From NCBI GenBank assembly GCA_030347455.1, contig JAQOSZ010000304.1, positions 201,001 through 265,000 of the forward strand: 64,000 nt of DNA, given 5' to 3'. This document shows, piece by piece, positions 23,538 to 33,798 of this stretch; within the stretch, counting starts at the first letter, position 1, and every line of letters starts with the position of its first letter. The stretch comes from Kentomonas sorsogonicus (taxonomy: Eukaryota; Euglenozoa; Kinetoplastea; Trypanosomatida; Trypanosomatidae). A model generated the notes under the pieces. It ran no database searches, had not been told where the DNA came from, and saw only the letters and a program-made list of their open reading frames with translations. Made by a program: the position numbers and the translations under genes.

Positions 23538-24185
23538 TCACAGGTAAAATGAGCGCAATTTGGGAATGCAGCACTCTCCACGTCGCCCCAGCTACTCGTT
23601 GTTTGCACCTGTTCTTCTTGCTCCTGAGCAGAATAAAAGTTTCCCTTGAGAAGAGTGCCGCGACACAGCGTGCGGCGCCGGTACTTTTCCCCGATGCGCT
23701 GCCGCCCTCTGCCATCTTTTCCAGCACCAGCACTGCTAGTAAACGTGCCAGTGGTCTCGAAATTGCTATCAGCTGTTTCCGTCACGGAAGTGTCGGCGGT
23801 AGCACATTCAAAAATGCGCCTGTTCTTTTCAAAAATAGACAGCAAGTGACTTTCCTCCACATCCCCTGCTGCTGCTGCGGCTGCTGCGGTGTTGTTCATG
23901 CTATTCATACCATTAGTATTATGATTACTATTATGGTAGTTAGCGTTTCTGATAGCATCATCTTCCGTTGCCGAAACGGTGGCGTTACGCAGTGCAGTGC
24001 CTACAGGCGACACCGCCGTTCCCAGACCTGTCAAGTCCATCGGTTCTAGATACAGCTGCACGTCCGCTACGCCCCCGTAGTGCGCTTTGAATCCACCACC
24101 GGCGGCAGAGGCGGCAGAGGCGGCAGAGGCGGAGGCAGCACCCCAATAGGTGCCCTCCTCCCCATTCCTCCCATCCCACTGTTAC

Positions 24186-24218
<33 letters not shown>

Positions 24219-26617
24219 GGAGGGTAAAACGGTTGCGCTCGCTTGCAGAGTTGTTCCATATCTCACCCCCGTGACACGTCACGCCGCGCGCCGCCGCCGT
24301 TGGGTGTGAGTACGGCTGCCCACTGCTGCTGCTGCTCTTATTACTGTTATGGAAAGGATTATAGCTGGCAGGGGAGTGAGGCCCGTGATGGTTGCCGCTG
24401 TTGCCGCTGCTGCTATTGCCTCCTGCATTTCCATTTCCTCTTCCAGCCGCGCCAAGAGGGGCGAAGAGACTGTTATAGTTAAAGTAGAGACTTTCGTTGG
24501 CGACAATGATGTTTGTGAAGACCTGACAGCTGTGGGAATCACAGTGACAGCAACAGCAGCAGCCCTCTGCCGGCACAGACCCTTGCGAGGAGGAATGTTT
24601 AATGCCGACGTCACCTCTTCTTCCACCACAACCACTATCGGCAGCACACACGGCACACGCGGCGCACTCCTCACAGTGTGGGAACACGCAAGGATGATGA
24701 TGATTACCATTATCATGTGAGTAGTGCTGAGTTCCTAGAATGATGCGAAAGAGACGGTTCAGCTCACTCACAAACCACGGCAGGGAGATGGAGGAGTACC
24801 AAAATGGGGTGTCAGGCGCCACTCTCCCGGTGGCTATTCGCACCATTGCTGTTATTTGTGTTATTGCTATTGCCGCTCCTGTGCGGGTGCGCTGCCTGCG
24901 CCGTGCGCGTCGAGGTTGTACTGTCATCGTTACCTTCTTCACCTTTATCCTTCTCCCCCATCCTCACCTCTGCCACGCTTGCGCTGCTGCGGGGTACTGT
25001 TGCTGTTGACGTCGTCGCCGCGAGCGGTGGGTCGGTGGAGGGGTCTGTTAAATGCGCGGCGCGCAGGAACTTGGCGATTTCCTTGTGCGGGACGGCACAG
25101 AGGGCGGGGTGCTGAAACACGTCCGCCAAGCTGTCGATGAGGATGAGGTGATACGACCGACACGAGTGGCCGCTGCAGGGGGGCGCGTGGGGGGAAGAAG
25201 ACCGGCGACGACGGGCTGCGGCTGGCGAGTGCTCTCTTGCCCCGCTGTTTTGCCTTGCGCTCTTTTCGGCATGCGGAGGGCGGAATGCAATATTGTTTTC
25301 TTTTTCCTTTTCCATTTCTTTCTCCTTTTCGACACGAGCTGTATCCTCCGCCGCGTACGTGCACTCCGCCTCCCGTCGCTGCCGTTTACTGGCGCGGCAC
25401 CGCTCCCCCTCCTGCGCCGTTTCACCTGTACGCTTACTATTCTGCTGTTTCCTTTCTTCCTTGTTTACACTTCGGCCGCTCGCACGCGGGGGGCGAATGA
25501 AGCGGTCAATGAAAGCAGAGAGAAAACACAGCAAATCATTCGGACAGCCGATGTGCACAAATACGACATCGTTTCCATTATTTGCGTGTGTGGCTTGTAA
25601 AGATTCATTGCTGCCGTCGTGACCGCTGCTGCTGCTGCTGCTGCTGCCGGCGCCATCCCCAACGGTCTCACAAAAGTTCCCCCACACGCCTCCGTGCGCC
25701 GGCGCAGCTGTCGTCTGAAGAGGACGCTCGTAGGGTCGCGTGAGGCACACAAACACTTTCCCGCGAATTGCCGTGGTGACGTTCGGCACCGTATCTCCCG
25801 CGTCGTGTGTTTCCTCTTTGCGTCTGTTTTTCTCCCCCACCCGCACCACCTCTTCCCCCTGCTGCTGCTGTACTGTTGCTGCTGTTGTTGTTGCTGTTGC
25901 TGCTGCGCCGCCGCCGCCCGCATGAGGGACGCAAAGCGGCTGCCCAGCGTCGCCAGCAGCTCGCTGACGGCGCGGCGCGGCAGTGCGGACGGCGCGTGCA
26001 GCACCTCCACCAACTGCCGCCGCTCTAGCCGCAGGCCGCGCACGGGGAGGGCGGCGGAAGCCTCGCGCGGAGGAGCTGCCGCGAGACCCGCGACTGCTGT
26101 TGCCACCGCCGCTGCCATGGTTGTTGCTGTTGCCGCTAGCGCCAGTATTAACGTACACCCCTAGCGGATGCCGACGGAGCTCGTGCGCTGCGCCGCCGTC
26201 ACTGTTATTAGTATTATTATTATTATTGCTGTTAAGCGCAGCGATACTTGTGTCCGCCGCTCCGCCCCCTCCATCAGCAAGCGTAACAAAGTCCGCGAGG
26301 GAGTGTGGAGAGGAGAAGAGATGCGCGGCGCCGTCGCTGGCCGCCAGCAGCTGGTCCAGCGCGGGCACACCACTGCACAGGCGCATCGCAGGCGGGCGGG
26401 GCGGCCACGGCACCGTTTGCTCTGAGCGAGCACAATCCGTCGCGGCCCTTTTACTATATCGGTGGTGTTGCTGTTGTTGCTGCTGTTGTTTCTGATGTTC
26501 ATGACCACTGTTGTGGCCGGCGGTGCGGGAGGCTCTGGCGGACAGACGCGCGGCGGCGGCGGCGGCGTCGGCGGCGGAGAGAGTTTCCCACGGCGGGGGA
26601 ATGGCTCTGCTGGACAT
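23538..26617 (-). CDS. RAD51-paralogue-like (RecA-fold) protein with degenerate Walker A and large insertions
   Basis: The ATG at 26617 starts MSSRAIPPPWETLSAAD. RLCSGVPALDQLLAASDG matches the entry to a RAD51-family ATPase core, but the expected GxxGxGKT loop is replaced by AAHLFSSPHSLADF. Later come VFVCLTRP, DVVFVHIGCPNDLLCFLSAF, a Walker-B-like strand YHLILIDSLADVF (about 25150), PWFVSELNRLFRIILGTQ, IIVANESLYF (cf. the avvitNQ strand) and EIWNNSASERNRFTL (cf. the GxxWxxxxxxR segment). Order and spacing fit a RAD51 paralogue acting in recombination, with low-complexity insertions giving about 1,000 residues. Frame changes occur near 26050, 25880, 24830 and 24070. The 3' end near 23.54 kb is uncertain; coding character fades into AT-rich DNA there. 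Other RecA-fold proteins remain possible. Confidence 0.5.
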
Positions 26618-26650
26618 CGCGGAGGGAATGCACACGCGCGTCTTAGTCGC

Positions 26651-26657
26651 GTGTATG

Positions 26658-26702
<45 letters not shown>
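26651..26702. repeat. (GT)n microsatellite
   Basis: About 24 GT units (CA on the coding strand), 35 bases upstream of the RAD51-like start codon. Confidence 0.9.
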
Positions 26703-26703
<1 letters not shown>

Positions 26704-27838
26704 GGTGCTCGGAAAGAGCAGAGATGTGTGAGAAGAAATGCAAATGAGCGTTTGCGCAGGTATTAGTTGATTTGAGACGAGTGACACTCAAGGATTGAGG
26801 TGCGAGGGGAAGGAGAGCCGGGAAGAACGCGTTCGCAGGCGGTGAACAGTACTGCCTAATGCTACCGCAAAAGGTATATGATACTACTACATACATACAT
26901 GTATCATACACAGCACACAGGAGCATTCATAGCTTTGAGTCAGAACGAGGAAGCAAGTAATGACAGTGCACGGTAGTTCAGTTTTCAATTGATTGCTGGC
27001 TTTGTTTTTATGAAAGATGTAATGCGAGGAGAGTCAACAGATAATGATATATGTTGATTATTAATAGCTGATGTTTTTTATTACTCAGATAATGGAAGGT
27101 TGGCTGAGTAAGAAATGAGGAGGGAGGGGACTACTCACGCAGTGATCCAATGAATGAGTGAATAAGCAAATGATTGAAATACAGAAGTTTTATATAATAC
27201 TACTGCTTTTGTTTTAACAGTATTCAACGCAAGAATAATATAGGGATAAAGAAGGGGCAAAATTACAGAGAAAGAAACCAGGAATAATAAAAATAGAAGC
27301 AATTCGGGAAGACCCACACTTTGAAGAGGAAAGAGGAGAGAAAAACGAAACATTACAACTTATTACGCTCCTTCTAAAGTGCTCAAAGCGTCTCAAATAA
27401 TAAATATTTTTGTGGGCAGACTTAGTATCAATCGGGCTGCGCTATTTTCTATTGTGATTTCGCAATTTTGAGAGAGAATCACGCATCAAAAGAAGCAATA
27501 AAGTAAAGCAAACAAAATAAAAGTCATTGATTTATTTGATTCAAAACAACAGTTAGGGGATAAAATGATTTTCTGAACAGCAATTTGCACTTCCATTTCC
27601 ATTGCCTGTACTCCGTTCCAGTGGAGTAGTTCAAAAGTTGAAAGATGTTGCGGAAGGAATGCATTTCAAAAAGAAACATAAAAGAAGAAAAATAAAATGA
27701 AAGGATTGTAATTCCAAATGAGGAGGGGTAACACATAAAAATATGTAGAATGAAGGTAAAAGAAAACATTATGGTTGGCTACTGAAAGTTTATGAAAACA
27801 GTGAGCTACGCTGGAGTTAGGTGCAAATTGAGGAAGGT

Positions 27839-27840
27839 GG

Positions 27841-27871
<31 letters not shown>

Positions 27872-27885
27872 GAGAGTAAGAGAGC
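27839..27885 (-). promoter_or_regulatory. Pyrimidine tract downstream of array copy 1
   Basis: GA-rich on the plus strand, CT-rich on the coding strand, about 60 bases past the copy 1 stop. The same element follows copies 2-4 and 7. In kinetoplastids such tracts couple polyadenylation of the upstream gene with trans-splicing of the next. Confidence 0.5.
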
Positions 27886-27946
27886 AAGATCTCGTATGTT
27901 GAAGCACGCACGTGCCAAAACTGTCCCAACGGTTTCTTCCGTGCGC

Positions 27947-30385
27947 TTACAGACGGCCATTCCGCGCCCAGTACAGCGCCGCTTCCTTCCCGGAGTCACC
28001 CAGCGGCAGGAGTTCGGGTTTCCTGGCCGGCAGGCACCCCAGCTCGCGCGTCGACCGCCGTATCAGCTCCTCCGTCACCGCCCGCCCGGTGCCCTCCCCG
28101 CCGCGGTACGCGTCCGCGTCCCCGCACTCGCCAACCAGCGGCCACGCGCGCACCGGCGGCAGCAGCTCCGTCAGCTGTGCCAGCTCGCAGGCGGCGCGCG
28201 TGTGGTTCACGAGAGGGTGCAGCAGGGGATACAGCTGAGGGAGGAGATAGAGGTAGTGTTGCATGACGGCTCGCTTGTCGTTGCCGGGGGTGTGCCACAG
28301 AATTGGTCGCGTGAGAGCACGGTCGGTGCGCGGCGGGAAGGCAGTGGGCGAGTCTGCCGTGATGAGGGAGGCGGCGCGGAGGAAGGAGAGGCCGGAGCAC
28401 GTGCCGTTTGCTTCCGCCTCGTCCGTGCGGCACGAGTAGGAGTGATCCTTTGGGTTGAACACCACCATGTTCTCGTTCAGCAGGTTACCGAGGAAGGAGC
28501 GAGGCAGCGGCGGGGGCAAGTTAGAAGCCGCACTCCCCGCGCTGCTCATTGTGTGCCGCCGCCGCACCTCAAAGTGCTGCGCCAACTGCTTGTCGTACGG
28601 ACGGAGCGCGTAGCGCCGTAGAGCACTTCCGTGCGCCTGCGGGAGCCACGAGACGTTGAGGCTATACGTGTGATGGCCCTCATTCCACGCATTCAGGTTG
28701 TGTATGACCTGCACAAGGGTGTTGTGCCAGTCGACCGCCATCAGCGCGTGCGGCAGGCGCAGCGAGGCGCCGTCGGCGTCGGGCGCGCCGGAGGGGATGT
28801 GGGACGTCAGGCCGAGTATGTCGTACCGCTCGTTCGCCCAGCGCACCCTCTCCCGCTCCGTCGTCGTCAGCACGGAGGCGAGGGTGCTGCTTGTGTAGTC
28901 CACCGCCAGCGGGCCGCCGGTCTGATACTCGTGCAGGCGGTTGTGGAGATATAGAATGCCGATGTATCCCTGATCGTTGGCGTCCGTGCGGTACGCGCCG
29001 CGCTTATGTTTGGGGCTCCCGGGAATAGGATACCGACACTTCATTCGCTCGCACGCCGGCAGCGTGTGGGCGAGATTCTGCGCCGCGAGATACGCCCGCC
29101 GCAGCGCCCACACACGCACCATGACGAAACCGCTGCTGATGCGGAACATCGCCGAGTGACCATCCGCCGCCACCGCGTGGTCGCCGTCTGTATAGCCGTT
29201 GACACTGTCGACCTCCTCCGTAGCGTTGCGCGCCGCGGCCGCGGCCCCGGGGGCGGGGGCGGAGGCGGAGGCGCCGCGGCGTTGTTGCCGGCGCAGCTTT
29301 TGCTGTCGCAGAAACCCCGAGTGCAGCTGGAAGAGATTCTTGAAGTGGCTCTCGCACGGGCCAGGGTCCCCGAGTCCTTGCAGCCAGCAGTACGTCTCGC
29401 CCTGAATCAGAAACGGCGCGAGGGCACCGCCCGTGCGCACGTCCCGCGCGTACCGCGTCCACCGTACGCTGTCCGCCGCCTCCCGCGCGTCGCGCGTCGT
29501 CATGCGCTGGTGCTCCGCCGCACTGTGCGCCGTCACGCTTGCGAAGGCGCGCACAAGGCTGTACACGTCCGCGTCCCCGGAGTACACAATGTCTGCGTCC
29601 GCCAGCGTCACCACGTCCTCGTCGCTCAGCTTGTCCAGGGGGTTCTCAAAGTAGCCGCTGCCCTCGCTCGCCATCAAGTACCCTATAATTGGCGCTAAGC
29701 GGTTAATGAAATTGAAGCGCTTCCAGTCGTACCCGATGCACTCGAGGCGGATGCCCGTGAGCGCCGCCGTCAGCGCGGAGAGGCGGGTAAAATCGTCCAG
29801 TTTTGAGCAATACACAAAGAACCTGGCCTTGACGGTGTGTATGTTGTCCTCCGGGTGCTGTGCCGCCGTCCCTGCATACACGTAGGAGGGCGGCCCCCGC
29901 TCGCGCCGCAGCGCCTGGTCCACCTCGACCGAGTTGAAGCGCTCGTAGGAGCGCCTGATGTTCGCCGCCAGCTCCTCGACGGGCAAACCGAAGAGCGACT
30001 CGCGGGAGGAGCCGTCAGCGGGGCAGCTGAGCGGGGGAATCACCTCCTGCCTGGGGCTGGTACGAGGCCTCGAGAAGGGTGAGGGCCGGAGTGGCGGCTG
30101 GGCAGGGCGGCGTGTGTCCTTCGTTGCTGGTGCGATTGGGCGGTGCAGGGCGACGGCGGGTTTAGAAGTGGACGCTGTCATAGCGGTCACTGCGCTCCCC
30201 AGGAAGAGCCCTATCGCCACACCTAGCGTCAGGAGCAGCGCGGCGAGCATAACGAGGCGGCATCGCATCACTCGCTTGCAGCGGCCGCTAGCCCTGACGC
30301 TGCTGTTGTCATTGCCGCTGCTGTCGGAGCTATCACGGCCGCGCACGTCGCCGTAGTGAGCGGCGCCGCCCGCGAGTTTGTTCAT
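27947..30385 (-). CDS. Array copy 1: type II membrane PLOD-like glycosyltransferase, intact
   Basis: 812 residues from the ATG at 30385 to a TAA. A 43-residue basic cytosolic tail is followed by one membrane helix (about 44-69), then a Pro-rich stem and a lumenal domain. The core resembles the glycosyltransferase domain of PLOD/GT25-type enzymes: FFVYCSKLDDFTRLSAL (189-205), a DAD metal-site-like motif in DEDVVTLADADIVY (255-268), GETYCWLQGLG (329-339, cf. AExFCWP), FRISSGFVMVRVW (cf. FLNSGGFIG), and a later NDQGYIGILYL. The last 200 residues, ending LGDSGKEAALYWARNGRL, are shared through the family and I do not recognise them. Expected to sit in the Golgi or ER and modify surface glycans or glycoproteins; donor and acceptor are unknown. 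The family call rests on motif order, not a search. Confidence 0.7.
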   Translation of the reverse strand: MNKLAGGAAHYGDVRGRDSSDSSGNDNSSVRASGRCKRVMRCRLVMLAALLLTLGVAIGLFLGSAVTAMTASTSKPAVALHRPIAPATKDTRRPAQPPLRPSPFSRPRTSPRQEVIPPLSCPADGSSRESLFGLPVEELAANIRRSYERFNSVEVDQALRRERGPPSYVYAGTAAQHPEDNIHTVKARFFVYCSKLDDFTRLSALTAALTGIRLECIGYDWKRFNFINRLAPIIGYLMASEGSGYFENPLDKLSDEDVVTLADADIVYSGDADVYSLVRAFASVTAHSAAEHQRMTTRDAREAADSVRWTRYARDVRTGGALAPFLIQGETYCWLQGLGDPGPCESHFKNLFQLHSGFLRQQKLRRQQRRGASASAPAPGAAAAARNATEEVDSVNGYTDGDHAVAADGHSAMFRISSGFVMVRVWALRRAYLAAQNLAHTLPACERMKCRYPIPGSPKHKRGAYRTDANDQGYIGILYLHNRLHEYQTGGPLAVDYTSSTLASVLTTTERERVRWANERYDILGLTSHIPSGAPDADGASLRLPHALMAVDWHNTLVQVIHNLNAWNEGHHTYSLNVSWLPQAHGSALRRYALRPYDKQLAQHFEVRRRHTMSSAGSAASNLPPPLPRSFLGNLLNENMVVFNPKDHSYSCRTDEAEANGTCSGLSFLRAASLITADSPTAFPPRTDRALTRPILWHTPGNDKRAVMQHYLYLLPQLYPLLHPLVNHTRAACELAQLTELLPPVRAWPLVGECGDADAYRGGEGTGRAVTEELIRRSTRELGCLPARKPELLPLGDSGKEAALYWARNGRL

Positions 30386-30770
30386 GTGAAAGCGACAGGG
30401 ACGCGCGAGAGGGATAAACTCAACAGAAGAAGAAACGAGAGTGATAGCAAACGGGGGTGGCGAAGGTGGGAGTGCGAGAAGGGGTAACGTAAAGAGGCCT
30501 GACTGCGTCGCAAACTCTTGTTTTTATATATTTGCTTGCGCCTGCCTTTCTGGTTCTTTCTCGGCGTTGATTGGGGCTTTCATGAGGATATAAGAGGGCG
30601 AGAGAGAGGAAGCGATGAGAATGTGAATATTGGGTGAGGACGGGGAAGAACGTGGATTCTCTCTTCCTTGAATCACACTTGCAACGATACAGTAAGAGTG
30701 GATCATTCTTTTCCTCATTGAAGAGTAATGCACATGAAGAATGATATAAACACCGCGACATAGATAGATA

Positions 30771-30790
30771 GAAAGAGGGAGAGAGAGAGG

Positions 30791-30824
<34 letters not shown>

Positions 30825-30830
30825 GAAAGA
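30771..30830 (-). promoter_or_regulatory. Pyrimidine tract between array copies 2 and 1
   Basis: Sixty bases of near-pure GA on the plus strand (CT on the coding strand), starting about 58 bases past the copy 2 stop and about 390 bases before the copy 1 start. Likely the trans-splicing/polyadenylation signal; the spliced AG was not identified. Confidence 0.55.
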
Positions 30831-30887
30831 TCTCGTATGTTGAAGCACGCACGTGCCAAAACTGTCCCAACGGTTTCTTCCGTGCGC

Positions 30888-33353
30888 TTACAGACGGCCA
30901 TTCCGCGCCCAGTACAGCGCCGCCTCCTTCCCGGAGTCACCCAGCGGCAGGAGTTCGGGTTTCCTGGCCGGCAGGCACCCCAGCTCGCGCGTCGACCGCC
31001 GTATCAGCTCCTCCGTCACCGCCCGCCCGGTGCCCTCCCCGCCGCGGTACGCGTCCACGTCGCCGCACTCGCCAACCAGCGGCCACGCGCGCACCGGCGG
31101 CAGCAGCTCCGTCAGCTGTGCCAGCTCGCAGGCGGCGCGCGTGTGGTTCACGAGAGGGTGCAGCAGGGGGTACAGCTGAGGGAGAAGATAGAGGTAGTGA
31201 GGCATGACGCCGCGCTTGTCGTTGCCCGGGGTGTGCCACACAAAAGGGCGCGTGAGAGCACGGTCGGTGCGCGGCGGGAAGGCGGTGGGTGAGTCGGCCG
31301 TGATGAGGGAGGCGGCGCGGAGGAAGGAGAGGCCGGAGCACGTGCCGTTTGCTTCCGCCTCGTCCGCGCGGCACGAGTAGGAGTGGGTCGTTGGGGTGAG
31401 CACCACCATGTTATCGTTCAGCAGGTTGCCGAGGAAGGAGCGAGGCAGCGGCGGGGGCAAGTCAGAAGCCGCACTCCCCGCGCCGTCAGAAGCAGGGGCG
31501 GACGTGTTGCTCATTGCGTGCCGCCGCCGCTCCTCAAAGCGTCGCGCCAACTGCTTGTCGTACGGACGGAGCGCGTAGCGCCGCAGAGCACTCCCGTGCG
31601 CCTGCGGGAGCCACGAGACGTTGAGGCTATACGTGTGGTGCCCCACGTTCCACGCGTTGATGTTGTGTATGACCTGCACAAGGGTGTTGTGCCAGTCGAC
31701 CGCCATCAGCGCGTGCGGCAGGCGCAGCGAGGCGCCGTCGGCGTCGGGCGCGCCGGAGGGGATGTGGGACGTCAGGCCGAGTATGTCGTACCGCTCGTTC
31801 GCCCAGCGCACCCTCTCCCGCTCCGTCGTCGTCAGCACGGAGACGAGGGTGCTGCTTGTGTAGTCCACCGCCAGCGGGCCGCCGGTCTGATACTCGTGCA
31901 GGCGGTGGAGGAGATACAAAATGCCGATGTAGCCCTGATCGTTGGCGTCCGTGCGGTACGCACCGCGCTTATGTTTGGGGCTCCCGGGAATAGGATACCG
32001 ACACTTCATTTGCTCGCACGCAGGTAGCGTGTGGGCGAGGTTTTGCGCCGCGAGAAACGCCCGCCGCAGCGCCCACACACGCACCATCAGGAAACCGCCG
32101 CTGATGCGGAACATATCCGAGTGACCGTGCGCCGCCACCGCGTGGTCGCCGTCTGTATAGCCGCCGGCGCTGTCGACTTCCTCCGTAGCGTTGCGCGCCG
32201 CGGCCGCGGCCCCGGGGACGGGGGCGGAGGCGGAGGCGCTGCGGCGTTGTTGCCGGCGCAGCTTTTGCTGCCGCAGAAACCCCGAGTGCAGCTGGAAGAG
32301 ATTCTTAAAATGGCTCTCGCACTCCCCGCAGCACCCGAGTCCCTGCAGCCAGCAGTACGTCTCGCCCTGAATCAGAAACGGCGCGAGGGCACCGCCCGTG
32401 CGCACGTCCCGCGCGTACCGCGTCCACTGTACGCTGTCCGCCGCCTCCCGCGGGTCGCGCGTCGTCATGCGCTCGTGCTCCGCCGCGCTGTGCGCCGTCA
32501 CGCTCGCGAAGGCGCGCACAAGGCTGTACACGTCCGCGTCCCCGGAGTACACAACGTCCGCGTCCGCCAGCGTCACCACGTCCTCGTCGCTCAGCTTGTC
32601 CAGGGGGCTGTCAAAGTAGCCGCCGCCCTCGCTCGCCATGAGCCAGCCGACGATGGGCGCAAAGCGATTGATGACGGAGAAGCGCTTCCAGTCGTACTCG
32701 ATGCACTCGAGACGGATGCCCGTGAGCGCTGCCGTCAGGGCAGAGAGGCGGGTAAAGTCGTCCAGTTTTGAACAATACACAAAGAACCGGGCTTTGACGG
32801 TGCGTATGCTGTCCTCTGGGTGCTGCGCCGCCGCGGACCCCCCGTACACGTAGGAGGGCGGCCCGCGCTCGCGCCGCAGCGCCTGGTCCACCTCGACCGA
32901 GTTGAAGCGCTCGTAGGAGCGCCGGATGTTCGCCGCCAGCTGCTCAACGGGCAAACCGAAGAGCGAGTCACCGGGGGCGCCGTCGGCGGCGCAGCTGAGC
33001 GGCGGAATCACCTCCTCCCTGGGGTGGGTACGAGGCCTCACGAAGGGTGAGGGCCGGAATGGCGGCTGGGCTGGGCGGTGTGTTTCCTTCGTTGTTGGTG
33101 CCATTGGGTGGCGTGGGGCGACAGTAGGTTTAGAAGCGGACGCTGTCATAGCGGTCACTGCGCTCCCCAGGAAGAGCCCTATCGCCACACCTAGCGTCAG
33201 GAGCAGCGCGGCGAGCACAACGAGGCGGCATCGCATCACTCGCTTGCAGCGGCCGCTAGCCCTGACGCTGCTGTTGTCATTGCCGCTGCTGTCGGAGCTA
33301 TCACGGCCGCGCACGTCGCCGTAGTGAGCGGCGCCGCCCGCGAGTTTGTTCAT
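30888..33353 (-). CDS. Array copy 2: type II membrane PLOD-like glycosyltransferase, intact
   Basis: 821 residues from the ATG at 33353 to a TAA. Same layout as copy 1: basic tail, helix with LAALLLTLGVAIGLFLGSAV, Pro-rich stem, KLDDFTRLSAL, DAD motif, GETYCWLQGLGCCGECE, NDQGYIGILYL, shared C-terminus. Compared with copy 1 it has a Cys pair in LGCCGECE where copy 1 has DPGPCE, an extra SNTSAPASDGAG segment in the variable zone near residue 640, and scattered substitutions. The 5' flank is nearly identical to that of copy 1, whereas the coding region is nearly identical to copy 3, so the gene is mosaic. Function inferred as for copy 1. Confidence 0.7.
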   Translation of the reverse strand: MNKLAGGAAHYGDVRGRDSSDSSGNDNSSVRASGRCKRVMRCRLVVLAALLLTLGVAIGLFLGSAVTAMTASASKPTVAPRHPMAPTTKETHRPAQPPFRPSPFVRPRTHPREEVIPPLSCAADGAPGDSLFGLPVEQLAANIRRSYERFNSVEVDQALRRERGPPSYVYGGSAAAQHPEDSIRTVKARFFVYCSKLDDFTRLSALTAALTGIRLECIEYDWKRFSVINRFAPIVGWLMASEGGGYFDSPLDKLSDEDVVTLADADVVYSGDADVYSLVRAFASVTAHSAAEHERMTTRDPREAADSVQWTRYARDVRTGGALAPFLIQGETYCWLQGLGCCGECESHFKNLFQLHSGFLRQQKLRRQQRRSASASAPVPGAAAAARNATEEVDSAGGYTDGDHAVAAHGHSDMFRISGGFLMVRVWALRRAFLAAQNLAHTLPACEQMKCRYPIPGSPKHKRGAYRTDANDQGYIGILYLLHRLHEYQTGGPLAVDYTSSTLVSVLTTTERERVRWANERYDILGLTSHIPSGAPDADGASLRLPHALMAVDWHNTLVQVIHNINAWNVGHHTYSLNVSWLPQAHGSALRRYALRPYDKQLARRFEERRRHAMSNTSAPASDGAGSAASDLPPPLPRSFLGNLLNDNMVVLTPTTHSYSCRADEAEANGTCSGLSFLRAASLITADSPTAFPPRTDRALTRPFVWHTPGNDKRGVMPHYLYLLPQLYPLLHPLVNHTRAACELAQLTELLPPVRAWPLVGECGDVDAYRGGEGTGRAVTEELIRRSTRELGCLPARKPELLPLGDSGKEAALYWARNGRL

Positions 33354-33738
33354 GTGAAAGCGACAGGGACGCGCGAGAGGGATAAACTCAACAGAAGAAG
33401 AAACGAGAGTGATAGCAAACGGGGGTGGCGAAGGTGGGAGTGCGAGAAGGGGTAACGTAAAGAGGCCTGACTTCGTCGCAAACTCTTGTTTTTATATATT
33501 TGCTTGCGCCTGCCTTTCTGGTTCTTTCTCGGCGTTGATTGGGGCTTTCATGAGGATATAAGAGGGCGAGAGAGAGGAAGCGATGAGAATGTGAATATTG
33601 GGTGAGGACGGGGAAGAACGTGGATTCTCTCTTCCTTGAATCACACTTGCAACGATACAGTAAGAGTGGATCATTCTTTTCCTCATTGAAGAGTAATGCA
33701 CATGAAGAATGATATAAACACCGCGACATAGATAGATA

Positions 33739-33758
33739 GAAAGAGGGAGAGAGAGAGG

Positions 33759-33792
<34 letters not shown>

Positions 33793-33798
33793 GAAAGA
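33739..33798 (-). promoter_or_regulatory. Pyrimidine tract between array copies 3 and 2
   Basis: Same GA-rich element as at 30771-30830, in the equivalent place. Confidence 0.55.

Larger units (their letters stand above)
26618..27946. other. Gene-free intergenic region
   Basis: Upstream region of the RAD51-like gene and 3' flank of the first array gene. It has a GT run beside the RAD51-like start, a 27-rich AT tract, and a GA run at 27839-27885. No gene seen. Confidence 0.65.
30831..33798 (-). repeat. 2,968-bp tandem unit, copy A
   Basis: Matches 33799-36766 at an exact offset of 2,968 bases. I see no difference across nearly all of the coding region; differences begin only near the 5' end of the gene. 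Confidence 0.9.
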
